This document shows, piece after piece, positions 1-10,515 of a DNA stretch of 64,000 nt. The stretch comes from Yamagishiella unicocca (taxonomy: Eukaryota; Chlorophyta; Chlorophyceae; Chlamydomonadales; Volvocaceae): NCBI GenBank assembly GCA_003116995.1, contig BDSL01000040.1, forward strand, positions 372,001 through 436,000, given 5' to 3'. The translations under genes were made by a program, and so were the position numbers. Numbering within the stretch: position 1 is the stretch's first letter; each line of letters begins with the position of its first letter. The notes under the pieces were generated by a model. The model was not told where the DNA came from and made no database searches. It saw only the letters and a program-made list of their open reading frames with translations.

Positions 1-157
1 CTCTGGCTGCTTGCCTAAAATTCTTACCTTTGCCGTGTCGTGTCTTGTTGTCTTGTCATGTCGAGCCGGGCAGGGAAGGGCAGGGCAGGGAAGGGCGGAG
101 CTGTTTTCATGGGTTTTGTGGGATGCTGACGATGCCGGCGGCCCGGCCCCCCTGCAG

Positions 158-661
158 AGGCTGGTTCCGGAGCTGCTGAGGGAGCGGAGCGCAGCCGACG
201 GCCCCGCCGGCAGCCGCGGCGGAGGTGGAGGCGGCGGCGGCGGCGGCGGCCGCGAGCAGCAGGAGGCGCGGGAGGCGTGGGTCGGCTTCCTCAACTCCGC
301 CTACAGGCAGCTGCGGGACAGCGTTCGGGCTGCGGCGGCGGAGGCGGCGGCGGCGGGAGGGGGATCCCACCGGCAGGGGCCGCCGCCGGGGCTGCGGCAA
401 CGGCGGAGGCGCCGACAGGAACTGGAGGTGGCCGAGGGGTTTAAGGGTCGGGGCGATGAGGGAGCTGAGGGTCCGACTGAGGGTGGCGGCGGTGGCGGCG
501 GTGGTGGCGGCGGCGGCGAGGTTGCGGATGCTGGGCTGGGGGGTAGTGGTAGCGGGTCGGGGCGGCGGGGCGGCGGCAGCTGCCGGGGTGTGCGGCTGGC
601 GCTGCAGACCGGGAGGCCGGGGCTGCGGTGGTCCTGGCGGCGGGTGCTGCCGGCCTTCTGA
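158..661 (+). CDS. C-terminal exon of an unrecognised gene, cut by the window edge
   Basis: An open frame follows a plausible acceptor (pyrimidine-rich tract ending CTGCAG at 152-157) and closes with TGA at 659-661. It begins RLVPELLRERS, passes a run of about 11 Gly, then a helical charged stretch (EQQEAREAWVGFLNSAYRQL) before becoming Gly/Arg-rich to the end. The helical part and phase-0 start look coding, and the Gly and Ala runs match those in other genes here. No domain is recognised. Upstream exons would lie left of the window. The Gly-rich tail could equally be read-through of untranslated sequence, because the opposite strand is also open. Confidence 0.4.
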   Translation, partial: RLVPELLRERSAADGPAGSRGGGGGGGGGGGREQQEAREAWVGFLNSAYRQLRDSVRAAAAEAAAAGGGSHRQGPPPGLRQRRRRRQELEVAEGFKGRGDEGAEGPTEGGGGGGGGGGGGEVADAGLGGSGSGSGRRGGGSCRGVRLALQTGRPGLRWSWRRVLPAF

Positions 662-746
662 AGCGCGGCACCGGTGACGGGTGACATGACGCGCGGGAGG
701 CCGGGGCTGGGGCGGGGATGGTGGAGAGGAACGCCGCTGGGGGGGG

Positions 747-850
747 GGCATAAAAACCGTCGGCGCGACAAGGACAGGGCAGTTGGCGCATGGTCGGCGG
801 ATACCGTACCGGGGGCGGGGGGGGGCGCATGCTGGAGCACTGGGACGGAC
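747..850 (+). repeat. Dispersed repeat, superfamily 1 (AACCGT...GCATGCTGGAG type)
   Basis: The copy runs from CATAAAAACCGTCGGCGCGA through AGTTGGCGCATGGTCGGCGG to GCATGCTGGAGCACTGGGA. The same blocks in the same order recur near 26335, 52433 and 57703, and inverted near 10430. Confidence 0.75.
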
Positions 851-1616
851 TACCGGCAAACCTATGGGGCTGCGGTGGGGGCGAGGGGGTAGAGAGGAAC
901 ACCGGGTGGGGCCGGGGAAAGCGGGTTACACAAGTAAGGGGCGGCTTGCGGCATAGCTCGGGGGCGGGGGGAGAGGGGGCCTTGGCGAGTATCGTATTGC
1001 GACAGATGCTATCGAGCGTTTAGAGGTTGCGGGAGGTGGGGGGCCGGAGGCAGGGCCGCGGTTTGCGGCCGGGTAGCTGCCGGGAGCTGGGTCGTCTAGG
1101 CGGCGCTACCGTATGCAGTGACGGCTGGCGGGAGGCACGAACTCCTCTCCCCCCCCCGCGGATTGTCTCTTAAACCCCTTCGCCAGCTCTCTTGAGTGTG
1201 TAAGCTAGTCCCGGAACACCCTCTGCGCCAGTGGGGTTGGGGGTGAGAGCAAGAGAGGAAACCCCGTGGGTCGGCACTGACACGTAAGAAACCGACTAAG
1301 AAGTGTTTGGTACACTGGGGGGCGGTGGGGGTGGGGTGCATGGTGGAGCGCGTGGGTGGTGGCGCCGGAAACCCGTGGGAGGAAGTGGCGAAACCCCGTA
1401 AGGGGGAGTGGCCAAAATCCGTGTGTGTGCGGGGTGGGGGATGGGGGGCAGGCTGGTGCGGTATGCCGGGGGCTTCCAGGTTTTGCTGATGCCCGGGTGG
1501 TGGGCAGCAGAAGCGACAGCGCAGGCCCCACAGCGGTCTGTCCGCACCCGCAACCCCGCGACCCCGCGTCATGACCCTCAGTCGGTTGCTGCCAGCGCAC
1601 CCAACACACCCCACCC

Positions 1617-1675
1617 ATCGCATCGCATCACACAACATCCCATCACATAACATCCCAACACATCACGTCACATCA
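1617..1675. repeat. Simple CATCA/CACAT-rich tract
   Basis: Imperfect short repeats of ATCACA, CATCCCA and similar words; no coding potential seen. Confidence 0.6.
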
Positions 1676-2167
1676 CCCGCTGATCCGCGCGTCACCGTCC
1701 TCGGCCCCCGTGTATGGTCCCTCGGTTGCACTCTCCAGTGCCGACCCACGGGTTTCCTCTCAGCTCCATCGATGTACTAAGCAGTGCCAATCGATTGCCT
1801 CACCGCCACCCGCCCCGCGTCGGGCAATCAAACGAAGTCCTCAGACACAGCAAGACAGCAACCCCTGCAATCCCCCTTCCCAGCCTCTTCGCCAGCTTGT
1901 GACGCTAGTAACATACTCTCACTCTCTCCTACGTCGTTTCCACCGGTCTCCTAGCCGCCGCCCGCTTCCCCCCCCCTCGCGTCCCTCTCCTCTTCCCCTC
2001 GCGTCTAAACGCAGGTCGGCGAGCTGTGTGTACCGGTGCGTGCTGAGCGAGCTGGGGCTTTGCGGGGCTTGCGGGGGCATGCGGCTGGAGGTGTTGGCGG
2101 GGGGGGGGGCTCCGTGTCGCAGCGTGGCTCGCCGCCTGGCGGGTTACACTGGTAATACGGCGCGGGG

Positions 2168-2208
2168 GAGAATAAGAGAATCCGCGAATCCACGGCCGAC
2201 AAACCGAG
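2168..2208 (+). repeat. Dispersed repeat, 35-bp 'GCGAATCCACGGCCGAC' type
   Basis: This copy reads AGAGAATCCGCGAATCCACG followed by GCCGACAAACCGAGG. Near-identical copies lie near 52548 and 53404 (same strand) and at 13588, 21968, 31180, 48905 and 54096 (inverted). Confidence 0.8.
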
Positions 2209-3202
2209 GCGCGGGGGGGGGAGTGGGCCTGATGCTAGCCTGGTGGTATGAAACAGAGCTCAACAGAGCGCTTTGGTCATCGGTGGCGTCACAGGTAGGG
2301 CGCGCGCGGTCCTGCTTGGGATGAACCAACTGTCCGAAGGTAGGTAGCGGCGGCGGGGGACGACGGCCCCCCTTACGCAACGCGCCGGCGGCGGCGGACA
2401 GGTCCCAAACGGCAATGCCGACTGAGTTGGCTATAAGCTTGGCGAGATGGCTAAGGGTGTGCGTCCTGATTGGCGCCAGCCGTGATGCGATTGGCGAAAA
2501 AGTGACGGGAGCGCTTTTTTACGTGGGATCGGTGGCAGCGACAGCCCCACTTGCAGCAGCAAGCGAGCGCTACCGCGCGTTCCAGCCGGCAAGCAGTGAG
2601 GTCCGCCGGAGCGATTGCTGGGATATAGTCGTGGACGTCGCTCTTTAACGGCTCCAACAACGCCGGTACGGCTTGGCAACTGCTGTTGAGATGTAGCGAC
2701 GGCCGCTAAGGCTGTTACGTACTTCCTGTCGACCAGCCTTGCGCAAGATATTTTTTGTATCTGAGAGACAGCGGCGAGACGCACATGTGATTTCGTCGGC
2801 GCGCGGCCGCGGCCTCACATGCCGATGCGACGTGTCGGGACCGTCTGAAACGCTGAGCCCACAGCACGCCTTACACATTCAAATATGCAATGCACTGACT
2901 TAATAAATGAAAAAGCGGGATGAGCGAGCGCCCTCGGTGCGCGGCATGGTACTCGGCAGATGGAACGCCAGCAGTCGATTCCGCCCCAACGGGCGACGCC
3001 AAAGGCGGTCAGCGGACAATCAAGCCATTAAATCGACTTCATGAACATATAGACAACATCTACGCGAGTGCGTTACTTTGGGGTCAACGACCCGTGTCGC
3101 TCCAGGGGGGCCCTTTGCGGCCCCCAATGGGCAAGCAGTCGGACCGCCTTGACCAACGTCGCCACGCAATCCGGACAACAATGCCCTAGATTATGTTGCA
3201 AA

Positions 3203-4598
3203 ATGACCGACAAGCAGAGTGCCAAAGTGTTCATAGGAGGGCTGAGCTGGGAGACAACTGGCGAGAAGCTTAGGGCCTACTTTGAGAACTTTGGGTCAGT
3301 CCGCGAAGCCTTCGTTTCTTACAACCGTAACAATGGGCGTCCCAGGGGCTTCGGCTTCGTGGTCTTCGAAAGTCCGGAGGTTGCGGACAAAGTGGTGGCA
3401 ACGAAGCACATGATTGACCGAAGAGAGGTGCGGGCAGTTACGAGCCACAACCTCCGCGAGCCCCTTGCTTGACCATCCGTTGACTTTGCAGGTTGAAGCC
3501 AAGAAGGCTGTGCCCAAGGAGGAGACTCCGGAGGAGAAGCAGCAGGGCTCCGCGCCGCAGCGGACAAAGAAAATTTTCGTGGGCGGCCTGGCGCCCAGTG
3601 TGGACGAGGCGCAGCTGCGACAGCACTTCAGCCAATTCGGCACTGTTGAGGATGCAGTGGTTATGTATGACCATGAGAACAAGCGGCCACGTGGGTTCGG
3701 CTTCGTTACGTTCGCGGAGGAGGACGCGGTCGACCGCGTTTTCAGCCATGGCGCAGTGCAGACTATCGCCGACAAGCCCATCGAAGTCAAAGCTGCGGTG
3801 CCTCGCGACCAAATGCCACCAACACCTCGTATGCATGGTAGCTATTATGGGCAGCCGCCGCCTCAGCGCGGCGGAGCCGGTCCAAGCTACGGGGCGGGCC
3901 CGCATCGGCCCAACAATTTCGCGGGGCCGCCCCCTTACGGTCCGCCTGGTCCAAGCTATCCTCCTCCCTACAACAATTACGGGCGTACAGTCAGCGGCCG
4001 CGCTTCAACAAACAGCTTTGGCGGCTATGGCCCGCGCAGCCCTGGGCCGGGCCCCGGCCCTCGCCAGCAGCCCATGCCCTCAGGGCCGTTGGCAGCCCCC
4101 GGTCAGTACACGGGCTACCAGCGTTTTACGCCTCCACAAGGTTCCGGCGCGCAGACAGGCAGCCCCAGCAGCGCGAGCGCCGCCTCAGCGAAGGTTCCGC
4201 CCATGCCGAACGCCTACGATGTCTACGGCGGGCAACTGAATGGCGTCAACAACGCAGCTATGCTATCATCCCTCTACAACATAGCAGGCCTTCAACTGCC
4301 CAACGGGTTGCCAGCCGCAGCAGCGAGTGTCAATCCCAAACAGCTCAACTCGTTCAACAATCAGCTGAAGGCTCTCAACCTTGCAGCTGGTTTCGCAAAC
4401 TTCGGAAGCGCGCCCGACACCTCCTATCAAGACGAAGCCGCTGCTGCAGCAGCCTACGCGACGACGCCAGAAGACTTCGCCGCGACGGCAGCGGAAGCCA
4501 TGCAAGGCCTTAACAGCCTGTCGGTCAACCCAGCTGATTTCAACTCGTTGCACGATGCGGGCTTCACGACAGCACCAGCTCCCGGTTGGTCCAGTTAG
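3203..4598 (+). CDS. Two-RRM hnRNP/Musashi-type RNA-binding protein
   Basis: Two exons (3203-3427, 3492-4598) joined in phase 0 across a 64-bp GTGCGG...TTTGCAG intron encode 443 aa. RRM1 (about residues 8-75) has RNP2 KVFIGGLSW and RNP1 RGFGFVVF. RRM2 has KIFVGGLAP and RGFGFVTF. The intron falls at the end of RRM1. The rest is a Gly/Pro/Tyr-rich then Ala/Asn-rich low-complexity tail (YGQPPPQRGG, QQPMPSGPLAAPG), typical of hnRNP A, DAZAP1 and Musashi proteins that bind mRNA 3' UTRs and splicing sites. The start was chosen because it lies 9 codons before RNP2, with no better upstream ATG. In Chlamydomonas a two-RRM hnRNP-like protein (TNY1) controls cell size. This gene is a candidate relative, but orthology cannot be shown here. 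Confidence 0.93.
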
Positions 4599-5481
4599 TG
4601 TGACTGCCTGCGAAGGGGCACGCCGCCCAAGGGCACTGAGACATGTGCAGTCACCAGGACTTTGACCGCAACCACCGACCTAGGCTACATCCCGACAATC
4701 TTCTCGGACCAGACCTAGACCTACGTTTACAACGCTGGACGGCGCAAGGCCAGTTGAAGTGTACCATACCTGACAACACCTTGAAGCCCCCTGGCTTGCT
4801 TGGTAATGCGCCTAACGAAGCTCATTCGTTGGCCAATGACCCCTCACTTTGACCTGTCGTTGTGACGGAACAGGAAGATGCAGAGGGCTCGAGAGAAAGA
4901 CAGTGTGGTGGGCTACTGCCAATAGGGCATCAGGTAGACCAGGCATAGTCAGGCAAATGGCGCCAGCCGCAGGCGCTAGGGGTGTGAGGGCAGCTGTGCT
5001 TAACTATGCGTACGTTGCACAGCGTGCATGTGTCTTGCAGTCACTTGTTTTGTAGGGAGCTAGAGCCAGACATCGTATGTTGTTGACGTTGTGAGCACAG
5101 GCCAGGCGCGAGACAGACCAGGTGCACATATACATACTATGAGCTAGGCTGCGTGTGCTCGGCCAATGGACTTTAGGATTGACTGAATAATTTGGTTGGA
5201 CACTCCAGTGAAATGAGGACTACTGGTGCACTGCTGTGCAGTGTATCACGTGCGTAACCCTTGTGCAAGAAATTTTCGTTGCTTTCGTAATACCCATCAG
5301 ATCTCACCCTTCGCCTTTAAACCGGTCTCTTAATGATACGTCCCAGCCATCCCCTAAGCACATATAGCACAGCACACACAGCTCTATAGCGTAGTAAGCC
5401 CCACGAAATTACACAGCACTCACCTTCATCCTTCGCCTCGACGTCTAACTCAAACAGCGAATGAGAGAATAATATAGCTTT

Positions 5482-5991
5482 TCATGCTGGACTGAGCCGC
5501 TCAGTCAGCGTTGGTCTTTGATACCTACACATGATCAGCGACCGGAAGGACGACAAATGCGAGCACATCAGCAATCTTGCGCCACAGCATTGCAAGTAGT
5601 TATAGAGTTGATGTTGTGCACATGTCACGTGTGCACGCGTAGAAGGAGCGCACAGCATGCGCGTCGGCACGTCGAGGGGCGGAGGTAAGATGATCCCCGC
5701 CACGGCGACGGCCGCAACAAACAAGACACTCCACGCCCGCAACTTTAAGAACATTTTAAGAAATGCAAACATGCGCTGCGGGAACATGAACTTGCCTTCT
5801 TTGCCAGCGCTCGTTGGTGCGCATCCCTTGCAAATGCCCCCCGCAAAAGTCGCGTAGGGCACGCCCAAGCAGAAATGGCAGCAAAGCATCGCTGCTCGTG
5901 ATGAACGGGTCATCCATCGGCCCTTCCAGAGCTTGAATACTGGCGCAAGGAAGAGTGTGGCGGTCGGGGGAAGCCCATTGCCGTGCCTCAC
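5482..5991 (-). CDS. Doubtful small membrane-protein ORF
   Basis: A single 169-codon ORF on the minus strand contains one clear hydrophobic segment (KLRAWSVLFVAAVAVAGIIL) preceded by a basic patch. An overlapping frame also carries protein-like sequence (GPMDDPFITSSDALLPF), which would fit a small spliced gene. The hydrophobic block faintly recalls the small ER protein Asterix (PAT complex), but no splice pattern joined the two pieces in phase. It may be chance. The function is not assigned. Confidence 0.2.
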   Translation of the reverse strand: MRHGNGLPPTATLFLAPVFKLWKGRWMTRSSRAAMLCCHFCLGVPYATFAGGICKGCAPTSAGKEGKFMFPQRMFAFLKMFLKLRAWSVLFVAAVAVAGIILPPPLDVPTRMLCAPSTRAHVTCAQHQLYNYLQCCGARLLMCSHLSSFRSLIMCRYQRPTLTERLSPA

Positions 5992-7012
5992 AGCGCCGGC
6001 TGCTTCCGAACTAGGAGCTGAAAAGTAAACAGCTCATCTCGAAGATTACAATGCATCAGAGCTTTCCTCATCTGAGGATTTGAGGACGGCGGCTTGTATA
6101 GTTCGCTCGCCAAGGCGTACAGCTTCAAGACAGCGCAGGTTTGGAAGCGATTTACTTTGTGGCAAATACAGCGAAGACCAGCCTGTAATAAATTCGTCAC
6201 TAAGAGGCAGCCAGCGACCTTATATTGTTGGAAAGGGGTCTGTGTGTCGCGCCTTGTCGTACATCCGTCCCCCTCCGTATGATGTAAGTTTACTATGCAG
6301 GCCATGGATTAATAATTGCAATGGTAAAAGGCTCACCGGCATCAACTTGTAGCATACAGCTCATCCAATTTCAATGCCGATGGGTTTCGGGAAAGCAGTT
6401 TCTCGGTGTCACTCGTGCACGAATGTACCAAGTCCACCCTAGGCGGGCGCTCCCAAGCATGCCAGGCACGTGATGTCCATCAAGCAAGCTGTTAACGTTT
6501 TCTTGGAATGGTAGTCATGTCACAGCGTACCATCGCCTACCACCCTCTTTCGTGATATATCCCTCGCACAATGCCGGTCTCGCCCTCATTGCAGACTTTC
6601 CACAAACACTTCATTATCAAATACCAGGTAGACCTCCTTAAAACTGAGTGCACATGATCGCTTTCCTCCCATCCATAGTTTTAGGTAGTTTTGGCAGAAC
6701 CCCCTCGCCACGATGCTTGAAACCCGTGCCATTTCTGCAACGCGTTGGCTCCTGCTAATTCCTGCAGGATGGCGTATGGCCTTCTGAGCCAAGGTAACTG
6801 AAAAGGGTTGGCTGTAATGCGTCCATCTGCAATTTATTTTGAATTCCTTGATCAGATCGGAGGGAAAACAGATAGAAGCTACGAAAGCAGTGGCATTGGG
6901 AGACCTGTTGCAGCAGTGGTTCGCCGTTCATGTTTACAGGCACGCCTAGACGACGATAGGCGGTCCAGCCAGTAGCCGTCACAGCCCAAAACTTCGATGA
7001 GCGTGCAGCATC

Positions 7013-7017
7013 TTACA
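7013..7017 (-). terminator. Candidate TGTAA polyadenylation signal for PSAH
   Basis: TTACA on the plus strand reads TGTAA on the minus strand, about 210 bp after the psaH stop. TGTAA is the usual poly(A) signal in Chlamydomonas-type algae. Confidence 0.4.
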
Positions 7018-7227
7018 TGCTGCTGTCCGGCCCGTCAAGCTGTGGCGTACACCGCAGCGCTTGATTTTCTCCTCTAATTAAGTTATGATACAAAAATGAG
7101 CTTTCGACGTACCAAGCGGTCCGAAGATAGCACTCCCGCGTCCATAGGATGCACACAGTCACGTCGCACTCCCAAAACTCACAACACAGCCACGACTACG
7201 CGAACCGCAGCCAAGACTATAGTGCAT

Positions 7228-8616
7228 TTACAGGCGGCTGCGGACCGAGCCACCCTTGCCGTTCTCGCCGGTCGTCAGGGGGCCCTTGGTGATGGGCAGG
7301 GCAGCGTCCTTCGAGCCCTTCACGCCGAAGGTGACGATGGCAGCGAGGCCGCCTTTTGTCGGGGAGGGGTTTCGAGGGGGTGAGCAAACATCAGGCAATA
7401 ATAATCCGGGATCTGTGTATTTGCTTCGGAGACGTGGTTATGGAACTGACTTTCTGGATCCTGTGCGAGGGTCATGAACACCTGGAGGGATAATGCCCCC
7501 CCACCCAATATATGCACCCTCAGCTTCAGCAAATATGTCGATCGATGACTCAATCCAGCCTGAGGTGATGCTAACTAACTAGCAAGGTACGGTACTGAAG
7601 GAACCCCCAAGTGGATTAGCTTCCCCATTGTCCCTCAGCTGAAGCATGCTTGCAGAGGTACGTAAGATAGGTGAATGTGTTGACAGCATCGACTCTTCCC
7701 CAATCACATTGCTCTCGGGACAGCCACGCCATGCTGTTGCAAAGGGGAGGCGAACGCACACGGATGCATCGGACAGATGACGACCATCTGTCGTTCATTC
7801 AAAGACCAGTCCCTCCCGACAATGACACCATGAATTTAGTCTTTCACAGCCGTTCTTATTTTCTCAGTCCTGTTTCAATCATCACCCGCGTGTTGAGCAC
7901 ACAGACCACCCCCTGAGTCCCCGGGACTAAAGCAAAGCTCAATTCCCTGTATAACATGGCATCCTATAACCAATGATTATTTTCAGGGGATGTGGTGCAT
8001 GGATACTTACTCAGGGCAACGAAGCCGCGCAGCGCCTCGCGGCGAGTGAGGATCTCCGCAGCCTGCAGGAAGAACTTGCTCTGGTTGTCGGGGTAGCGCT
8101 TCTTCTCGTCCACACCGTACATGTCCCACGAGCCGGTGGTGTTCTCCATGTCCTGCGTGAAGACCACGCGTTGCGGACAGTGTTGGCACCTTTACACTTG
8201 CGGCTGCCGCATCCAATACCAAGGCGAGACGCTGCTGTCCATAGATCAGATACAGCTACCTTTGTAGCCAGGTAATTTTAGAGGCTGCGCAAGCCAGCTT
8301 GCAGCTGGCGTCGCAGCAGACATTTTATACTATACACCGTCACTGCTTTCCGCAAATCATGCACTGGCCCATCAATCCTAGGTTTAACACTTGCCTGCAG
8401 GTCGAAGTACCGCGACTGCTCGCCATACTTAGCGCGCACGGTCACCGCCCTGCACACATTTCGGACCGGTAGCAGGGTCAAGCTGCTGCAATCTGATGAG
8501 GCTAACTTCCTCTAGGAAACGCAAAAAATAGCCTCCACGTACTTGCGGGCAGAGACGCGGGGGCGCTGGGCAGCCACGCGGGCGCCGAGGACGGGGCGCT
8601 GCACGAGTGAGGCCAT
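7228..8616 (-). CDS. PSAH: Photosystem I reaction-centre subunit VI (PsaH) precursor
   Basis: Four minus-strand exons (8616-8543, 8449-8395, 8152-8011, 7352-7228) keep phase and give 131 aa, the size of Chlamydomonas PsaH. The N-terminus (MASLVQRPVLGARVAAQRP) is a Ser/Arg/Ala plastid transit peptide. The mature part begins near AKYGEQSRYFDLQ and contains DMENTTGSWDMYG, then KKRYPDNQSKFF, one hydrophobic segment, and the conserved end TTGENGKGGSVRSRL. PsaH sits in the thylakoid membrane on the PSI core and forms the docking site for LHCII during state transitions. Intron 2 has a GC donor (CAG|GCAAGT) with a normal AG acceptor; no GT donor there keeps phase. Intron 3 is 658 bp. The identity is secure from similarity. 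Confidence 0.97.
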
Positions 8617-9293
8617 TGTTGAACGAGCAGACGGGTTGTGGCCGAAAAATTACGACTGAAGGAGCTGAATGACGCACAACAACCAAAACAATGTGAGCTT
8701 GTGCGCTAACAGCGGACGCGATCGTACGACGAGATGGAGGACAAGGCCCATCAAGCATGACTCCCACTGAAGACGCACCGACAATGCCTTGTGGTAATTT
8801 TCGATCATTTTGCAGAATCGAAATGTCCTGCAATCTTGCACAGTCTGATTCATGGCGAGGTTCAAACAGACATGGACAGCCTGGTGTCGCTGGCTTTATT
8901 GAATTGCCGATATGTACGCCCACAGGAGAAAGTCCTGGGGGCAGTAAATTACCTCGGAATGTGTTAGCCGCCGCGCTGACAGCGAAACCGTGGATGACGC
9001 CAGGTGTGTGGGCGTCTTCAAGGGTAACCAAGGGATGTTTGTGTAGCAATGCCATACATGTCAGTTGCAAACACCGCTGCTGGCAGAGCTTTCGACTTGC
9101 CGAACCTGGAAAGGCAGGCCAAAGCATCTGGGTGCCTGCGAAGTGCTATAACCCCAGCACCCTTCGCGCACGGACATAGCTTACGCCACGGACGCCTTAG
9201 GCTGATTAAACGGCTACCATCATCCCTCACCCCCACCCCCATCCCATTGACCTTGCCGGCCAGCACCATGCATTTCACAGGTTGGTTGTTCCA

Positions 9294-9356
9294 CCTGACG
9301 GTGTGCCAACTGAAATCCGCGTTAACCTGACGGTGTACCAACTAAATCCGCGTTAC
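9294..9356. repeat. Two tandem copies of a 32-bp unit
   Basis: CCTGACGGTGTGCCAACTGA plus AATCCGCGTTAA is repeated once with three small differences. Confidence 0.85.
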
Positions 9357-9876
9357 CAAAGCAACGGTGCTCGCTGCCATAGCAACCTCACTTGCGCACT
9401 TCGCTAGCGAAGCCAACTCTGCACCGGACCGGACGAACATGAGGCGGCATGGCAGCACTGCATGGGTGCCTGCCCGTGGCCCTGCCCCACAGCTGCTTGT
9501 TCGCTGGTGGCAGCTCGTCCGCTGGGACGGCCCCAAAGGCTGCGCCCCCGCCCGTGGTGACTGCATCAGTTTTGCCGCTGTTGTGGTCGTACATGCAGTT
9601 GCGATTGCGTGTCATCAACCAAGTGGCAGGCCACCGCCGACCGCGCGCGTCAGCAGTAGCGGTGTCGGTAATGCCGGCTCTTGGCAAGGAGGTGTAGGGG
9701 GACATCGAGGCCCATCAAGGCCGGGCCGCCTCTTCTTATGCAGCGCTCCTTGCGCGGATGGCCGGCTGGGAGAGCTGGTGCTGCTTTGGTCGGCTGCGGT
9801 CCTGCTTCGTTGCCACGCCTGTGAAGCTGTGCCAGGGCTGTGCTGCCGAAGCCGTTTGGCCTTTAGCTTTAATCCG

Positions 9877-9927
9877 GCTGGCGTCGATGCCCAGCTGGCG
9901 TCGATGCCCAGCTGGCGTCGATGCCCA
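9877..9927. repeat. Three exact tandem copies of a 17-bp unit
   Basis: The unit GCTGGCGTCGATGCCCA occurs three times without change, followed by a partial fourth copy. Confidence 0.9.
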
Positions 9928-10429
9928 GCTGGCATCATACGCACGTTACTACCAAGAAAAGATCGCCCCACGACACGCTAGGAGTGCGCGAGTGGCCAGG
10001 GTGGCGGTGGCGGTGTGCTCCCCCCCCCGGGTTGACTAACCGATTTGTGTGCCAGGCGGCGTTTCCTAATCGGTTTTACTCTTCCGTGCTGACCCACGAG
10101 TTTCCTGTTCGTATCCCCCGGGTTGCCTGCGGTTGCTACATGGCCTCGACGGGGACCCTGGCTGTCCTGCCTGCCCTAGGGCTACATTTGCTTGGCGGCA
10201 CCGCCAAAGGTTCGACCGTCTCGCCTTGCTGGCTGGCGGCCTGCGGCTTGTTGATGGGCTGTTGTATGGAGGTTTTTTAATGGGCTGCGTCCTGGCGACT
10301 AGGCATTGCCGGTGGCGTCAATGGCGCGCCATCCGGGGTCGGATCCCGCATGGGGCCAACCCCGTGGGGACGTTGCCACTTCCCCCCTCCCCTGGGCAAA
10401 GAAAACAAACACAGGCTTCTCGGCAGTCA

Positions 10430-10515
10430 ACACAAAGTGCTCCAGCATGCGCCCACACCTCAGTGTCCGAAGACAATGCGCCAGCTACTAACCATGTGTC
10501 GTGTAACCGGTCTTT
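10430..10515 (-). repeat. Dispersed repeat, superfamily 1, inverted copy
   Basis: Contains AGTGCTCCAGCATGCGCCC, GTGTCCGAAGACAATGCGCC and GTCGTGTAACCGGTC. This is the reverse complement of the block order seen near 52433. Confidence 0.7.

Larger units (their letters stand above)
662..3202. other. Intergenic region with dispersed repeats, no supported gene
   Basis: No ORF here has a recognisable domain or consistent splice structure. It holds a long dispersed-repeat copy at 747-850, shorter repeat pieces near 1254-1277, 1735-1765 and 2168-2208, and a CATCA/CACAT-rich simple tract near 1617-1675. From about 2400 the composition becomes less repetitive. The last few hundred bases should contain the promoter and 5' UTR of the RNA-binding protein gene, but no clear TATA box was seen. 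Confidence 0.5.
4599..7227. other. 3' UTR and intergenic region between two converging genes
   Basis: The first part is probably the 3' UTR of the RNA-binding protein gene. The region is less GC-rich than the rest of the window. The only possible coding signal is a minus-strand ORF at 5482-5991, described separately. TGTAA on the minus strand at 7013-7017 may end the psaH transcript. Confidence 0.5.
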
